Assembly (NCBI RefSeq): GCF_017876575.1
Contig: NZ_JAGIOE010000001.1
Coordinates: 4,630,443 to 4,694,442, forward strand
Direction: 5' to 3'
Length of the DNA: 64,000 nt
From: Paeniglutamicibacter psychrophenolicus
GTDB lineage: Bacteria; Actinomycetota; Actinomycetes; Actinomycetales; Micrococcaceae
Positions 36,589-44,583 of this stretch are shown here, one piece after another. The position numbers and the translations under genes are program-made. Each line of letters opens with the position of its first letter. The first letter of the stretch is position 1. The notes beneath the pieces were generated by a model. It was not told the origin of the DNA and did not search any database. It saw only the letters and a list, made by a program, of their open reading frames with translations.

Positions 36589-37230
36589 ATGCCTGTTTCG
36601 GAAAAAATGCCGTCCCGAGAGCGCGGGCGCGTCCTGCTGGTCGGGCTGTCCGCGATCTACCTGGTCCTGCTCGCCTGGCTAGTGCTGTGGAAGCTCGAGG
36701 TCCCCTACATCGGCGCCGGCGCGTTGCGCCAGGTCAAGTTGGTCCCGTTCGCCGCCGGTTCCGGGTTCGGCGCCAGCCCACCCTTCGAGGTCGTCGCGAA
36801 CTTCGTGCTTTTTGTCCCCTTCGGCCTGTACCTTGGGCTGTTTGCGCCGTCCCTGCGGTGGTGGAAAGCCGCGGGCGTGGCGGCCGGAGCGAGCCTTGCC
36901 CTGGAAATCGCCCAGTACGTCATGTCCCTGGGGAGCTCGGGTGCCACCGACCTCGTCGTCAACACCGCCGGGGGCCCGGCCGGGATCGGCATGCTCGCCC
37001 TGGCGCACCGCCGGTTGCGGGCCAGGACCTCCCTGATCATGACTCGGGTCTGCTCGATCGGGACAGTGTTCGCACTGCTTTTGGCCGGGATCTTCGTTGC
37101 TTCCCCGCTGCGCTATGCGCCACCGCGGGATGTCGCGGGGGCATCCTTCCCGCCGGCCGGGGACCACACCAGGGGAATTGATCGGGCCTTCCCGCGTGCC
37201 GCGCCCATGGGGCTTGGCAACTTGTCCTAG
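36589..37230 (+). CDS. VanZ-like membrane protein
   Basis: A 213-residue protein with about five membrane segments. KLVPFAAGSGFG, FEVVANFVLFVPFGLYLGLF and LALEIAQYVMSLGSSGATDLVVNTAGGPAGI carry the VanZ-domain pattern (N-x-x-x-F-x-P-G and the D-x-x-x-N-T-x-G motif). VanZ-like proteins are linked to teicoplanin resistance or sortase-like surface functions, but for most the role is unknown. The ATG at 36589 has GGAG 6 bases upstream. The gene overlaps the XRE-cupin gene by four bases at their convergent ends. Confidence 0.82.
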   Translation: MPVSEKMPSRERGRVLLVGLSAIYLVLLAWLVLWKLEVPYIGAGALRQVKLVPFAAGSGFGASPPFEVVANFVLFVPFGLYLGLFAPSLRWWKAAGVAAGASLALEIAQYVMSLGSSGATDLVVNTAGGPAGIGMLALAHRRLRARTSLIMTRVCSIGTVFALLLAGIFVASPLRYAPPRDVAGASFPPAGDHTRGIDRAFPRAAPMGLGNLS

Positions 37231-37802
37231 CGCGAAGCGGCCGGCACCAGGGTCCAGGTCACCACGGCTTCCTCGCCCGTGGGGTTGAGCCAGCTGTGCG
37301 GCTCCCTGCCCGGGAAGGTCACGGTGTCCCCCGCATCCAGGTCGAAGCGTTCGTTGGCGAAGATCAGGACGAAGCGCCCGGAGAGCACGTGGAGCACCTC
37401 GACCTCGCAATCCACCGCGTAGAGCTCCTTTTCGCCCTCGCCGTGCGGGGCGATGACCGCGCGAATGACCTGCAGGCGCCGCTCGGAGCGGGCCGTCACC
37501 AATTGCTCGACGATGCCCTCGCCTCCCAGCGAGATCCGGGGGGCCTCGGCGAGGCGCACCACGTGGGTGTCCGGAGCCGTGAACAACTCGCCGACCTCCA
37601 TCGAGAGCACCTGGCACAGGGTCACCAGCGAGGCAACCGAGGGGCTGGTCAGGTCGCGTTCCACCCGGGAAAGGAAGCCCTTGGTCAAGCCCGTGGAGTC
37701 GGCAACCTGGTCGATGGTCAGTCGCTGGGCGTGCCGGGCCGCACGGATCCGCGAACCGATGGCCAACGCGGCACTGCTGGGTTCGACGGGCAGGGCTTTC
37801 AT
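37227..37802 (-). CDS. XRE-type regulator with C-terminal cupin
   Basis: A 191-residue protein with a helix-turn-helix (IRAARHAQRLTIDQVADSTGLTKGFLSRVERDLTSPS) and a cupin sensor domain (about 105-188, ELYAVDCEVEVLHVLSGRFVL, AGDTVTFPGREPHSWLNPTG). Family members include PuuR-like regulators of amine catabolism. It is divergent from the SSS symporter, which is probably its target. The ATG at 37802 follows GGAGAA. Confidence 0.87.
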   Translation of the reverse strand: MKALPVEPSSAALAIGSRIRAARHAQRLTIDQVADSTGLTKGFLSRVERDLTSPSVASLVTLCQVLSMEVGELFTAPDTHVVRLAEAPRISLGGEGIVEQLVTARSERRLQVIRAVIAPHGEGEKELYAVDCEVEVLHVLSGRFVLIFANERFDLDAGDTVTFPGREPHSWLNPTGEEAVVTWTLVPAASR

Positions 37803-37874
37803 GGGCAAGGTTCTCCAGGGGTGCTCAAAGAAATATTTGGTCTGTCCAGCTTAGGGCAATTGACGTGTAAGGCA

Positions 37875-37894
37875 TCTCACATTAGCCTATGAGA
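37875..37894. promoter_or_regulatory. Inverted repeat between XRE-cupin and symporter genes
   Basis: TCTCA (37875-37879) and TGAGA (37890-37894) form an inverted repeat with a 10-base gap in the 163-base divergent region, a plausible operator for the XRE-cupin regulator. A second short repeat CATCA-CC-TGATG lies downstream near 37916. Confidence 0.4.
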
Positions 37895-37965
37895 CAACAA
37901 ATGTTTACTAACAGGCATCACCTGATGGTTGTTGGCCCCGCTCCCGAAGCAAAGGCACCCCCTTC

Positions 37966-39492
37966 ATGGAATTCATCAATGGCACCATCGTCGCCGTCTA
38001 CCTGGCGGCCATGCTCATCTTCGGCTGGTGGGGCAAATCGCGCACCAAGAACAGCAGCGACTACCTCGTCGCCGGCCGCCGGTTGGGACCTTTCCTCTAC
38101 ACCGGGACCATGGCCGCGGTCGTTTTGGGCGGCGCGTCCACCGTGGGCGGCGTGGGACTTGGCTACAAGTTCGGCGTCTCCGGCATGTGGCTGGTCGTGG
38201 CGATCGGCACCGGAGTCATCCTGCTCTCGCTGCTCTTCGCGCCGACGCTGCAGCGACTGAAGATCTTCACGGTCTCGCAGATGCTCACCCTGCGCTACGG
38301 CAGCAAGTCGGCAACCAACACCTCGGGCGTCGTCATGCTCGCCTACACGCTGATGCTCTGCGCCACCTCCACCAGCGCCTACGCGACGATCTTCGTGGTC
38401 CTCTTCGGCTGGGAACGCTGGATGGCCATCGCCATTGGCGGGGTCATCGTGGTCATCTACTCCACCATCGGCGGCATGTGGTCGATCACCCTGGCCGACC
38501 AGGTGCAGTTCGTCATCAAGACCGTGGGCATCTTCTTCCTGATGCTTCCCTTCGCATTGAACGCAGCCGGCGGCATGTCCGGGATCCGTGAGCGCGTCGG
38601 CGCCGAGTTCTTCACCTGGGACGGCATCGGCGTCCAGACCATCATCACCTACTTCGTGGTCTACACCCTGGGCCTGCTCATCGGCCAGGACATCTGGCAG
38701 CGCGTCTTCACCGCCAAGACCCCGACCGTGGCCCGCTGGGGCGGCACCACCGCCGGCATCTACTGCGTGCTCTACGGCGCAGCGGGCGCGGTCATCGGCT
38801 TGGCCGCCCGCGTCGCCCTTCCGGAGATCGACGTGGCCAACCTCGGCAAGGACGTCGTCTACGCCGAGGTTGCCACCCAGCTTTTGCCCGTCGCGATCGG
38901 CGGACTGGTGCTGGCCGCGGCCGTCGCCGCGATGATGTCCACCGCCTCGGGCGCGCTGATTGCCGCGGCCACCGTTGCCCGCACCGACGTCACCCCGTTC
39001 GTGGCCAGCTGGTTCGGCAAGCAGATGCACGTGAACACCAACGAGAACCCGGAGCACGACGTGCGCGCCAACCGCATCTGGGTGTTGCTGCTGGGCGTGG
39101 TCGCCATCGTGCTGGCCATCATGGTCTCCGACGTGGTCGCGGCCCTGACCATCGCCTACGACATCCTGGTCGGCGGCCTGCTGGTGGCCATCATCGGCGG
39201 GCTCATCTGGAAGCGCGGCAACGGGTTGGGCGCCGCCGCCTCCATGGCCGCCGGAACCATCGTCACGCTGGGCACCATGATCACCCTGGAGATCCAGGCG
39301 GAGAACCGCTTCGACGGCATCTACGCCAACGAGCCGATCTACTTCGGCCTTGTCGCCTCGGCACTGGTCTACGTGGTGGTCTCGCTGCTGACCCGGCCCA
39401 CCGAGCCCTCCGTCATCACCAACTGGAACGCGCGGGTCGCCGGGCAGGGCGACACCGAGGGCGTGGACCTCTCCGAGGTTTCCGGACGCTAG
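37966..39492 (+). CDS. Sodium:solute symporter (SSS family)
   Basis: A 508-residue transporter with about 13 membrane helices. SSDYLVAGRRLGPFLYTGTMAA and the G-G-A-S-T-V-G-G segment in helix 2, and the stretch TASGALIAAATVARTDVT, mark the SSS family. The substrate is unknown; the divergent XRE-cupin regulator and a ureohydrolase operon 5 kb away suggest a polyamine or guanidino compound, but this is weak evidence. A strong hairpin follows. Confidence 0.88.
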   Translation: MEFINGTIVAVYLAAMLIFGWWGKSRTKNSSDYLVAGRRLGPFLYTGTMAAVVLGGASTVGGVGLGYKFGVSGMWLVVAIGTGVILLSLLFAPTLQRLKIFTVSQMLTLRYGSKSATNTSGVVMLAYTLMLCATSTSAYATIFVVLFGWERWMAIAIGGVIVVIYSTIGGMWSITLADQVQFVIKTVGIFFLMLPFALNAAGGMSGIRERVGAEFFTWDGIGVQTIITYFVVYTLGLLIGQDIWQRVFTAKTPTVARWGGTTAGIYCVLYGAAGAVIGLAARVALPEIDVANLGKDVVYAEVATQLLPVAIGGLVLAAAVAAMMSTASGALIAAATVARTDVTPFVASWFGKQMHVNTNENPEHDVRANRIWVLLLGVVAIVLAIMVSDVVAALTIAYDILVGGLLVAIIGGLIWKRGNGLGAAASMAAGTIVTLGTMITLEIQAENRFDGIYANEPIYFGLVASALVYVVVSLLTRPTEPSVITNWNARVAGQGDTEGVDLSEVSGR

Positions 39493-39515
39493 GTCCCTTC
39501 GGCACCGCACCACCG

Positions 39516-39552
39516 ATGGCCCCCTCTGGCGCACCGCGCCGGAGGGGGCCAT
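39516..39552 (+). terminator. Terminator of the symporter gene
   Basis: A 17-base stem with one G-T pair (39516-39532 with 39536-39552) and an ACC loop begins 24 bases after the stop. A short T-C-rich run follows on the plus strand. Confidence 0.75.
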
Positions 39553-39586
39553 TCCCAACCGGCCCCCGCGCTCCTAGGCTGGGCCC

Positions 39587-40165
39587 ATGGACGATTTCAA
39601 GGACCACCTGGCGACGTACCTGAACAACTCCCGCCAAGCCATGCTCTGGAAGGCCGAGGGGCTCGGCGACAAGGAGCTGACACGGCCCATGGTGCCCACG
39701 GGCACCAGCATCCTGGGCCTGATCCAGCACCTCGGGTTCGTGGAGTACGGATACTTCGTCCAATGCCTCGGCTTCAGCATCGCGGACGAGCACTACGCGG
39801 CGCTGGAGGCCGATGCGGATGACAGCGCGGACATGTGGGTTTCGGCCGATGTCCCGTGCGCCGAGGTCCTGGCCTTCTACCGGCGGGCCATCGAGGCTGC
39901 GAACCGCAACATCGCCGCGCTGTCCCTGGACGCCCCGGCAACCGTTCCGTGGTGGCCCGGGGAACGGCGCCACACCACCCTCGGGCGGCTGATGCTGCAC
40001 ATGAACGTGGAAACCGCGCGCCATGCGGGGCACGCCGACATCCTGCGCGAGCTCATCGACGGGTCCACCGGGATGCGCCGGGACAACGACAACATGCCGC
40101 CGTATGACGACATTGCGTGGAACGAACTACACGAAAAGATCCTGCGCGCCTCCGAATCGCGGTAA
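39587..40165 (+). CDS. DinB-like DUF664 protein
   Basis: A 192-residue four-helix-bundle protein. DHLATYLNNSRQAMLWKAEGLGDKELTRPMVPTG is typical of DUF664, and the metal-site histidines fall in LIQHLGFVEYGYF and LHMNVETARHAGHADILRE. Related DinB/YfiT proteins include mycothiol- or bacillithiol-dependent transferases, but no substrate can be assigned. It stands alone between two terminators or leaders. Confidence 0.82.
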   Translation: MDDFKDHLATYLNNSRQAMLWKAEGLGDKELTRPMVPTGTSILGLIQHLGFVEYGYFVQCLGFSIADEHYAALEADADDSADMWVSADVPCAEVLAFYRRAIEAANRNIAALSLDAPATVPWWPGERRHTTLGRLMLHMNVETARHAGHADILRELIDGSTGMRRDNDNMPPYDDIAWNELHEKILRASESR

Positions 40166-40309
40166 TGTGGGACCCAGCTTCACGAGACGCGTCGGCAAGC
40201 TCCGACTAAGACGCGCACCAACCCCAGGTTCATGGGTGGTTCGGATGAAGAAGCGGCCGCGGTCCATTTGGCCCCGGCAAGAGCTAGCGAAAGGCCGTCC
40301 CGTCCCGCC

Positions 40310-40582
40310 ATGGCACCTTCCATCCCCGTCCTGCCCCTGCTCGATGTGCACCGCTCGGTCCTCGAACTTCGCATCCACGGCACCTGGCTGCGCTTCCACG
40401 TCGCGGAGGCCGAAGCCCTCGCCGCGGACCTGGCCAACGCGGTCGCCTCCCCGCGCTGGAACCCCGACGCCCGGGCACTGGTGGTGCGCATCCCGAAGGC
40501 CGGTTGCGCCACTGGCCAGACCCGGATTTTTAGCCTCAGCGAATTCTCCCGGACCCTTCCGAACGCTACACTCGTGGGTTGA
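40310..40582 (+). CDS. Small protein of unknown function
   Basis: A 90-residue frame from ATG 40310 (a longer version from 40232 is open). It has an alternating pattern LDVHRSVLELRIHGTWLRFHVAEAEALAADLANAV, suggesting a small alpha/beta fold. I do not recognise a family. Its stop codon lies at the first bases of the manganese riboswitch, which makes the frame somewhat less certain. Confidence 0.45.
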   Translation: MAPSIPVLPLLDVHRSVLELRIHGTWLRFHVAEAEALAADLANAVASPRWNPDARALVVRIPKAGCATGQTRIFSLSEFSRTLPNATLVG

Positions 40583-40720
40583 AGGGGAGTAGTTCCCAGA
40601 CCCGCCGGCAGCGGCGGGACAGCGGTGCGTCGACATACTGGTTACAACGTCGTAACCCGGCAATCCACCCAGGGCCAGAGGCGGCAACGCCTGGTCCGGG
40701 CGAACGAGACCTTCGGTCCA
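40581..40720 (+). ncRNA. yybP-ykoY manganese riboswitch
   Basis: The conserved blocks appear in order: AAGGGGAGTAG (40582-40592), TCGACATACTGG near 40630, CCCGGC near 40656, and GAACGAGACCTTCGG (40702-40716), with GC-rich helices between. These match my memory of the Mn2+-sensing yybP-ykoY family, whose outer loops carry GGGGAGUAG, GACAUAC and GAGACCUU. A GGCCTCCCGAGGCC hairpin between it and the gene may be the expression platform. The downstream gene is a ferritin-like/VIT1 transporter, which fits metal control. Confidence 0.85.
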
Positions 40721-40823
40721 CACACTGGTGGCCCGAGGTCCAACGCACCCAAGAAACAATCCCGCTGGGCCTCCCCATCGCATGGCCTCCCGAGGCCGTG
40801 AACGCCCACACGAGGATGAGAGC

Positions 40824-41927
40824 ATGACGCCGCAAGCGCCGACCCCCACCCCAGCCCAGATCAAACGCTGGCGCAAGTACCTGGCCGACGAAGTCGCCGA
40901 GGGCGCGGTCTACCGCGAACTGGCCAACAAGCGCCAAGGCGAGGAACGCGCGGTCCTCCTGGGACTGGCCGAGGCCGAAACCCGCCACGAGGAACACTGG
41001 CGCACGCTGCTGGGCGAACATGCCGGCAAGGCCATGAGCCCCTCGATCCGCCGCACCATGCTCCGCTTCCTGGCCCGGCACTTCGGCTCGGTCTTCGTGC
41101 TGGCCCTGGCCCAGCGCGCCGAGGGCAACTCCCCCTATGCCGGGGACACCGACGCCAGCCGCCAGATGGCCGCCGACGAATTGGTCCACGAGGAGGTCGT
41201 GCGCGGCCTGGCCACCCGGGGCCGCAACCAGCTTTCGGGCAACTTCCGCGCCGCGGTCTTTGGCGCCAACGACGGCCTGGTCTCGAACCTCGCCCTGGTC
41301 ATGGGCATCGGCGCGACCGGGGTGGCCACCTCGATGGTGCTCTTTTCCGGCATTGCCGGACTGCTCGCCGGCGCCCTGTCGATGGCCGCCGGCGAGTACG
41401 TCTCGGTGCGCTCGCAGCGCGAGCTGCTCTCCGCGTCCAAGCCCACCCAGGTGACCCTGGCCGCCGCCCCGGACCTGGATTTGGACGCCAACGAGCTGGT
41501 GCTGGTCTACAAGGCCCGAGGCATGAGCGACGAGGACGCGGCCCACCGTGCCGCCGAACGCATGGGCATCTACTCCTGCGACTGCAACCCCTCGCTGTCG
41601 CTTCAGCCCGAACTGGCCGACATCGCCGAGGCGCAGGAACACGAGGAAATCGGCTCGGCCATGGGAGCTGCCTCCTCGTCGTTCTGCTTCTTTGCCTCCG
41701 GCGCGGTGATCCCGATCCTGCCGTTCATCTTCGGCATGGGCGGAACCCCTGCCATCATGCTCTCCGCGCTGTTGGTGGGCATCGCCCTGCTGCTCACCGG
41801 GGGCGTGGTCGGCCTGCTCTCCGGTGCTTCCCCGACCAAGCGCGGGCTGCGCCAGCTGGCCATCGGCCTGGGCGCCGCGGGCGTCACCTACGCCCTGGGG
41901 CTGCTCTTCGGTGGATCCGTGGCCTAG
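40824..41927 (+). CDS. Ferritin-like/VIT1 fusion metal transporter (MbfA-type)
   Basis: A 367-residue protein. The N-terminal half (about 15-135) is a rubrerythrin/ferritin-like domain with metal-site Glu/His residues in LADEVAEGAVYRELANKRQGEERAVLLGLAEAETRHEEHW and ADELVHEEVVRGLA. The C-terminal half is a CCC1/VIT1 transporter domain: FRAAVFGANDGLVSNLALVMGIGATG, MAAGEYVSVRSQRELL, and three further helices. The arrangement matches membrane-bound ferritin (MbfA) exporters of iron or manganese. The manganese riboswitch upstream favours Mn2+ export; iron is the alternative. It ends before a long hairpin. Confidence 0.88.
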   Translation: MTPQAPTPTPAQIKRWRKYLADEVAEGAVYRELANKRQGEERAVLLGLAEAETRHEEHWRTLLGEHAGKAMSPSIRRTMLRFLARHFGSVFVLALAQRAEGNSPYAGDTDASRQMAADELVHEEVVRGLATRGRNQLSGNFRAAVFGANDGLVSNLALVMGIGATGVATSMVLFSGIAGLLAGALSMAAGEYVSVRSQRELLSASKPTQVTLAAAPDLDLDANELVLVYKARGMSDEDAAHRAAERMGIYSCDCNPSLSLQPELADIAEAQEHEEIGSAMGAASSSFCFFASGAVIPILPFIFGMGGTPAIMLSALLVGIALLLTGGVVGLLSGASPTKRGLRQLAIGLGAAGVTYALGLLFGGSVA

Positions 41928-41951
41928 CGGTTTCCCCGCAAAATCCATGTC

Positions 41952-41997
41952 AGGGCGCTGCCATCCCCCAAGGTCGGGGATCTGGCGGCGCCCTTTC
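41952..41997 (+). terminator. Terminator of the ferritin-VIT gene
   Basis: A long imperfect stem (AGGGCGCTGCCATCCCC against GGGGATCTGGCGGCGCCCT) is followed by TTTCC, 25 bases after the stop. It is consistent with a rho-independent terminator. Confidence 0.75.
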
Positions 41998-42088
41998 CTC
42001 CCGGTTGCCCAGCGAAGGGGCATTTGTACGGAGGAGAAATCGTCCACAACAGGACTCGAATATATTTTCTAAATTCCTTGAGAAACTG

Positions 42089-42117
42089 TTCCATTTCCCG
42101 ATTCCCGGTTCTACAAT
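42089..42117 (+). promoter_or_regulatory. Promoter of HNH gene, probably leaderless
   Basis: TACAAT (42112-42117) lies only 6 bases before the ATG at 42124, with a weak TTCCAT 17 bases upstream. Transcription would start at about the start codon. GGAGAC just before the ATG could otherwise act as a short ribosome site. Confidence 0.5.
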
Positions 42118-42123
42118 GGAGAC

Positions 42124-43533
42124 ATGGCAACGACGTCATCGAGCGGCATCCCTTCAGCCGGCACCGCCACAGGTGGAGCCGGGAAGGACCTGGGCTACGA
42201 AACGTTGCTGGCCGACGGTGCGGATATGGATGCACTGGTTGCCGAGCATCTGGCCCACACCGGCACCGAGGGGATCCTGTCCCTGGCCGCCGCCGTGAAC
42301 GCGGCCCCGGTGCTGACCGGCACCCATGACGCGGTGGCCGCAGTTGGCGCCCTGGAGACCTTGAAATGCGCCGCCACGGCGAAGCAGGCCGACCACAGTG
42401 TCGCCTACCAAGACTGCCTGGTTGCCGATCGGAAGCGCGCCGGGATCAGGGAGAAGAACCCCGCCTGGGGCTCCAGCGGGGACGTTGCCCTGGCCCTGCA
42501 CCTGTCCCCGACGGGCGGGACCAATCGCACCAACGACTTCCGGCTCCTTGCCGAAGACCTGCCCCGCTGCCACCAGGGGCTTCGCCAGGGCATCTTGACC
42601 TGGGACCAGGTACACGTGGTCATCAGCGGCACCCGGAACCTCAAGATCGAAAACCGCAGAATGCTCGATTCCCTGCTGTGGGAGGACACCCACACCTGCT
42701 TCGTGGAAGGGATTGCGACGCTGCGTGACTTGGTCGAATACTGGGCCCTCATCCTGGAACCGGAAACGGCCGAAAAGAAGGAAGAAGACGCTGCCGACAA
42801 GCGGTATGCCAGCGGCTACCAGCTGAATGAAAACACCGTGCGGATCGTCGGCGAATTTCCGCTGGACCAGGGCATCCCCATCCTGCAGGTGCTCAACCGC
42901 GAAATGGAACGTCCCCGGGAGCCCGGGGACGAGCGCACCAATGCCCAGGTCGCGGCTGACACCGTCTTCGAAGCGCTTACCGACACCAAGGCCACCGGCT
43001 CCAGGCCCGTGGCGCTGTTCCTGATCATGGAGCCGGAGAGCCTTACCGGGGACAGCGACGAGCCGGCACTGATCCCGGGCCACGGCTACATCAGCGCCGC
43101 CAGGGCACGCTCGCTGGTGGCTGGCGACCCCGAGCACCCGCTGAACACCTGGTACCGGCGCCTCTACGCCGCCCCGGAAACCGGCAAGCTTGTCGCCATG
43201 GACTCCGCGGCCCGACGCTTTGCCGGAAACCTCAAGCGCTTCATCAGCCTCCGCGACCAACGCTGCCGCACCCCGCATTGCAACGGCCGCATCCAGGAAC
43301 TCGACCACATCGTGCAGGTGCGCCGCAACGGCAAGACCACCGAGAACAATGCCTCGGGTCGATGCAAGACGTGCAACCGGACCAAGGAAGCGCCCGGCTG
43401 GCACGAGGAACCGCTGTCCGGTCAGGGCCGGCACTCCTTCAAGATCACCACCCCCAGCGGCCACAGCTATATCTCCACGGCTCCGCCACTGCGGCCCGGC
43501 ACCGGCATGAACCGGCCACCCCAGCGGAAATAG
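42124..43533 (+). CDS. DUF222 domain HNH endonuclease-like protein
   Basis: A 469-residue actinobacterial protein. The large helical DUF222 domain occupies about 30-370. The C-terminal HNH motif is RDQRCRTPHCNGRIQELDHIVQVRRNGKTTENNASGRCKTCNRTKE: the Cys-x4-Cys, DH and C-x2-C residues of a zinc-bound nuclease are all present. Such genes are highly repeated in Micrococcaceae and their function is unclear; phage or mobile-intron relatives are possible. Confidence 0.88.
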   Translation: MATTSSSGIPSAGTATGGAGKDLGYETLLADGADMDALVAEHLAHTGTEGILSLAAAVNAAPVLTGTHDAVAAVGALETLKCAATAKQADHSVAYQDCLVADRKRAGIREKNPAWGSSGDVALALHLSPTGGTNRTNDFRLLAEDLPRCHQGLRQGILTWDQVHVVISGTRNLKIENRRMLDSLLWEDTHTCFVEGIATLRDLVEYWALILEPETAEKKEEDAADKRYASGYQLNENTVRIVGEFPLDQGIPILQVLNREMERPREPGDERTNAQVAADTVFEALTDTKATGSRPVALFLIMEPESLTGDSDEPALIPGHGYISAARARSLVAGDPEHPLNTWYRRLYAAPETGKLVAMDSAARRFAGNLKRFISLRDQRCRTPHCNGRIQELDHIVQVRRNGKTTENNASGRCKTCNRTKEAPGWHEEPLSGQGRHSFKITTPSGHSYISTAPPLRPGTGMNRPPQRK

Positions 43534-43574
43534 CCGCCCGCCGCAACGCGCGGGAAACCCACACCCTTGCACCA

Positions 43575-43600
43575 CCGGGGATGCATCCACGCATCCCCGG
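43575..43600. terminator. Bidirectional stem-loop between HNH and iolE
   Basis: CCGGGGATGC (43575-43584) pairs perfectly with GCATCCCCGG (43591-43600) around a 6-base loop, between two convergent genes. It likely ends both transcripts. Confidence 0.7.
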
Positions 43601-43653
43601 CACACCCATGCGCCCAGGGGGTGCAGGAGACCGTCAACCAGTCGGCGGGCGTC

Positions 43654-44526
43654 CTACAACCCCAGCAGGAAGTCGATTGACGCGCGGACATCGGTCTTGG
43701 CAGCGGCGCCGTCAAAGGCCGATTCGAGCACAGCATCCTGTTCCATGACATACCAGCCCTTGTATCCGGCTTCCTTGAGCAGGCCGACAATCTGTCCGAT
43801 CTCGCAGTCGCCCTGGCCCAACGGAACAAACATGCCGTTCTTGACGGCCTGCACGAATCCCAGCTCGCCGCTTGCCACCTTGGCGGCAATCTCGGAGCGC
43901 ACGTCCTTGAGGTGGGCGATGCCCACGCGCGAGGCGTGCAGGCGCACCAAGTCCAGCGGGTTGGTGCCTCCGACCAGCAAGTGGCCGGTGTCCAGGCAGA
44001 TCTGCGCCGCGGTGGTTTCCAGCAGGCGTTGCACGCTGGCTGCGGATTCGACCATGGTGCCCACATGGGGGTGCAACACGGCAAGGATCCCGGCTTCCGC
44101 GGCCAGGTCCACCACTGCCTGGAGGTTGCGCCCGAACACCTCCCACTGGCTTTCGTCCATTTCGTGGTGGGCCTCGTAGTCGCCGGTCCCGGCGTCGGCG
44201 GCCAGCACCAGCACCGATGCCCCTGCGACGGAGAACGCCTTCAACTCAGCCTCGACCAGCGGCAACGGATCAACGGCCTGGTCGTGGAGCACAACCGGCA
44301 GGAAGCCTCCCACGGCTTTCATGCCGTACCCCTCGAGGTGCGCGGCGCGGGCGGAGGGTTCGGTCGGCAGGAAGCCCAGCGGCCCGAATTCGGTGGCCTT
44401 GATGCCAAGTTCCCGCATGTCCCCCAGGACCTGTTCTGGGCTTAGCTGCACTCCCCAGTCGGCGGCCTCGCATACGCCCCAGGAAATCGGGGCGGCTGCG
44501 AGCTGGTTGGCGATGGTGGTGCTCAT
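43654..44526 (-). CDS. iolE: Inosose dehydratase (IolE-like)
   Basis: A 290-residue TIM-barrel enzyme of the AP-endonuclease-2 fold. APISWGVCEAADWG at the N-terminus is typical of IolE (2-keto-myo-inositol dehydratase), and the metal site is visible in CLDTGHLLVGG, HLKDV and YVMEQDAVL. It removes water from scyllo-inosose to give the diketone used by IolD. It is last in the minus-strand ABC importer operon, next to two Gfo/Idh genes, which supports inositol catabolism. AAGGA precedes the ATG. Confidence 0.87.
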   Translation of the reverse strand: MSTTIANQLAAAPISWGVCEAADWGVQLSPEQVLGDMRELGIKATEFGPLGFLPTEPSARAAHLEGYGMKAVGGFLPVVLHDQAVDPLPLVEAELKAFSVAGASVLVLAADAGTGDYEAHHEMDESQWEVFGRNLQAVVDLAAEAGILAVLHPHVGTMVESAASVQRLLETTAAQICLDTGHLLVGGTNPLDLVRLHASRVGIAHLKDVRSEIAAKVASGELGFVQAVKNGMFVPLGQGDCEIGQIVGLLKEAGYKGWYVMEQDAVLESAFDGAAAKTDVRASIDFLLGL

Positions 44527-44583
44527 GGATGGAAGTCCTTAGAACGGGCGGTTGAGTGGTAATTGGTGTTGGGCGGGCGGAGC

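Noticed and set aside
34710-37181. 823-residue frame overlapping the APC permease and VanZ-like genes
   Set aside because: Arg/His/Gly-rich shadow with no membrane helices, while the other frame gives coherent membrane proteins.
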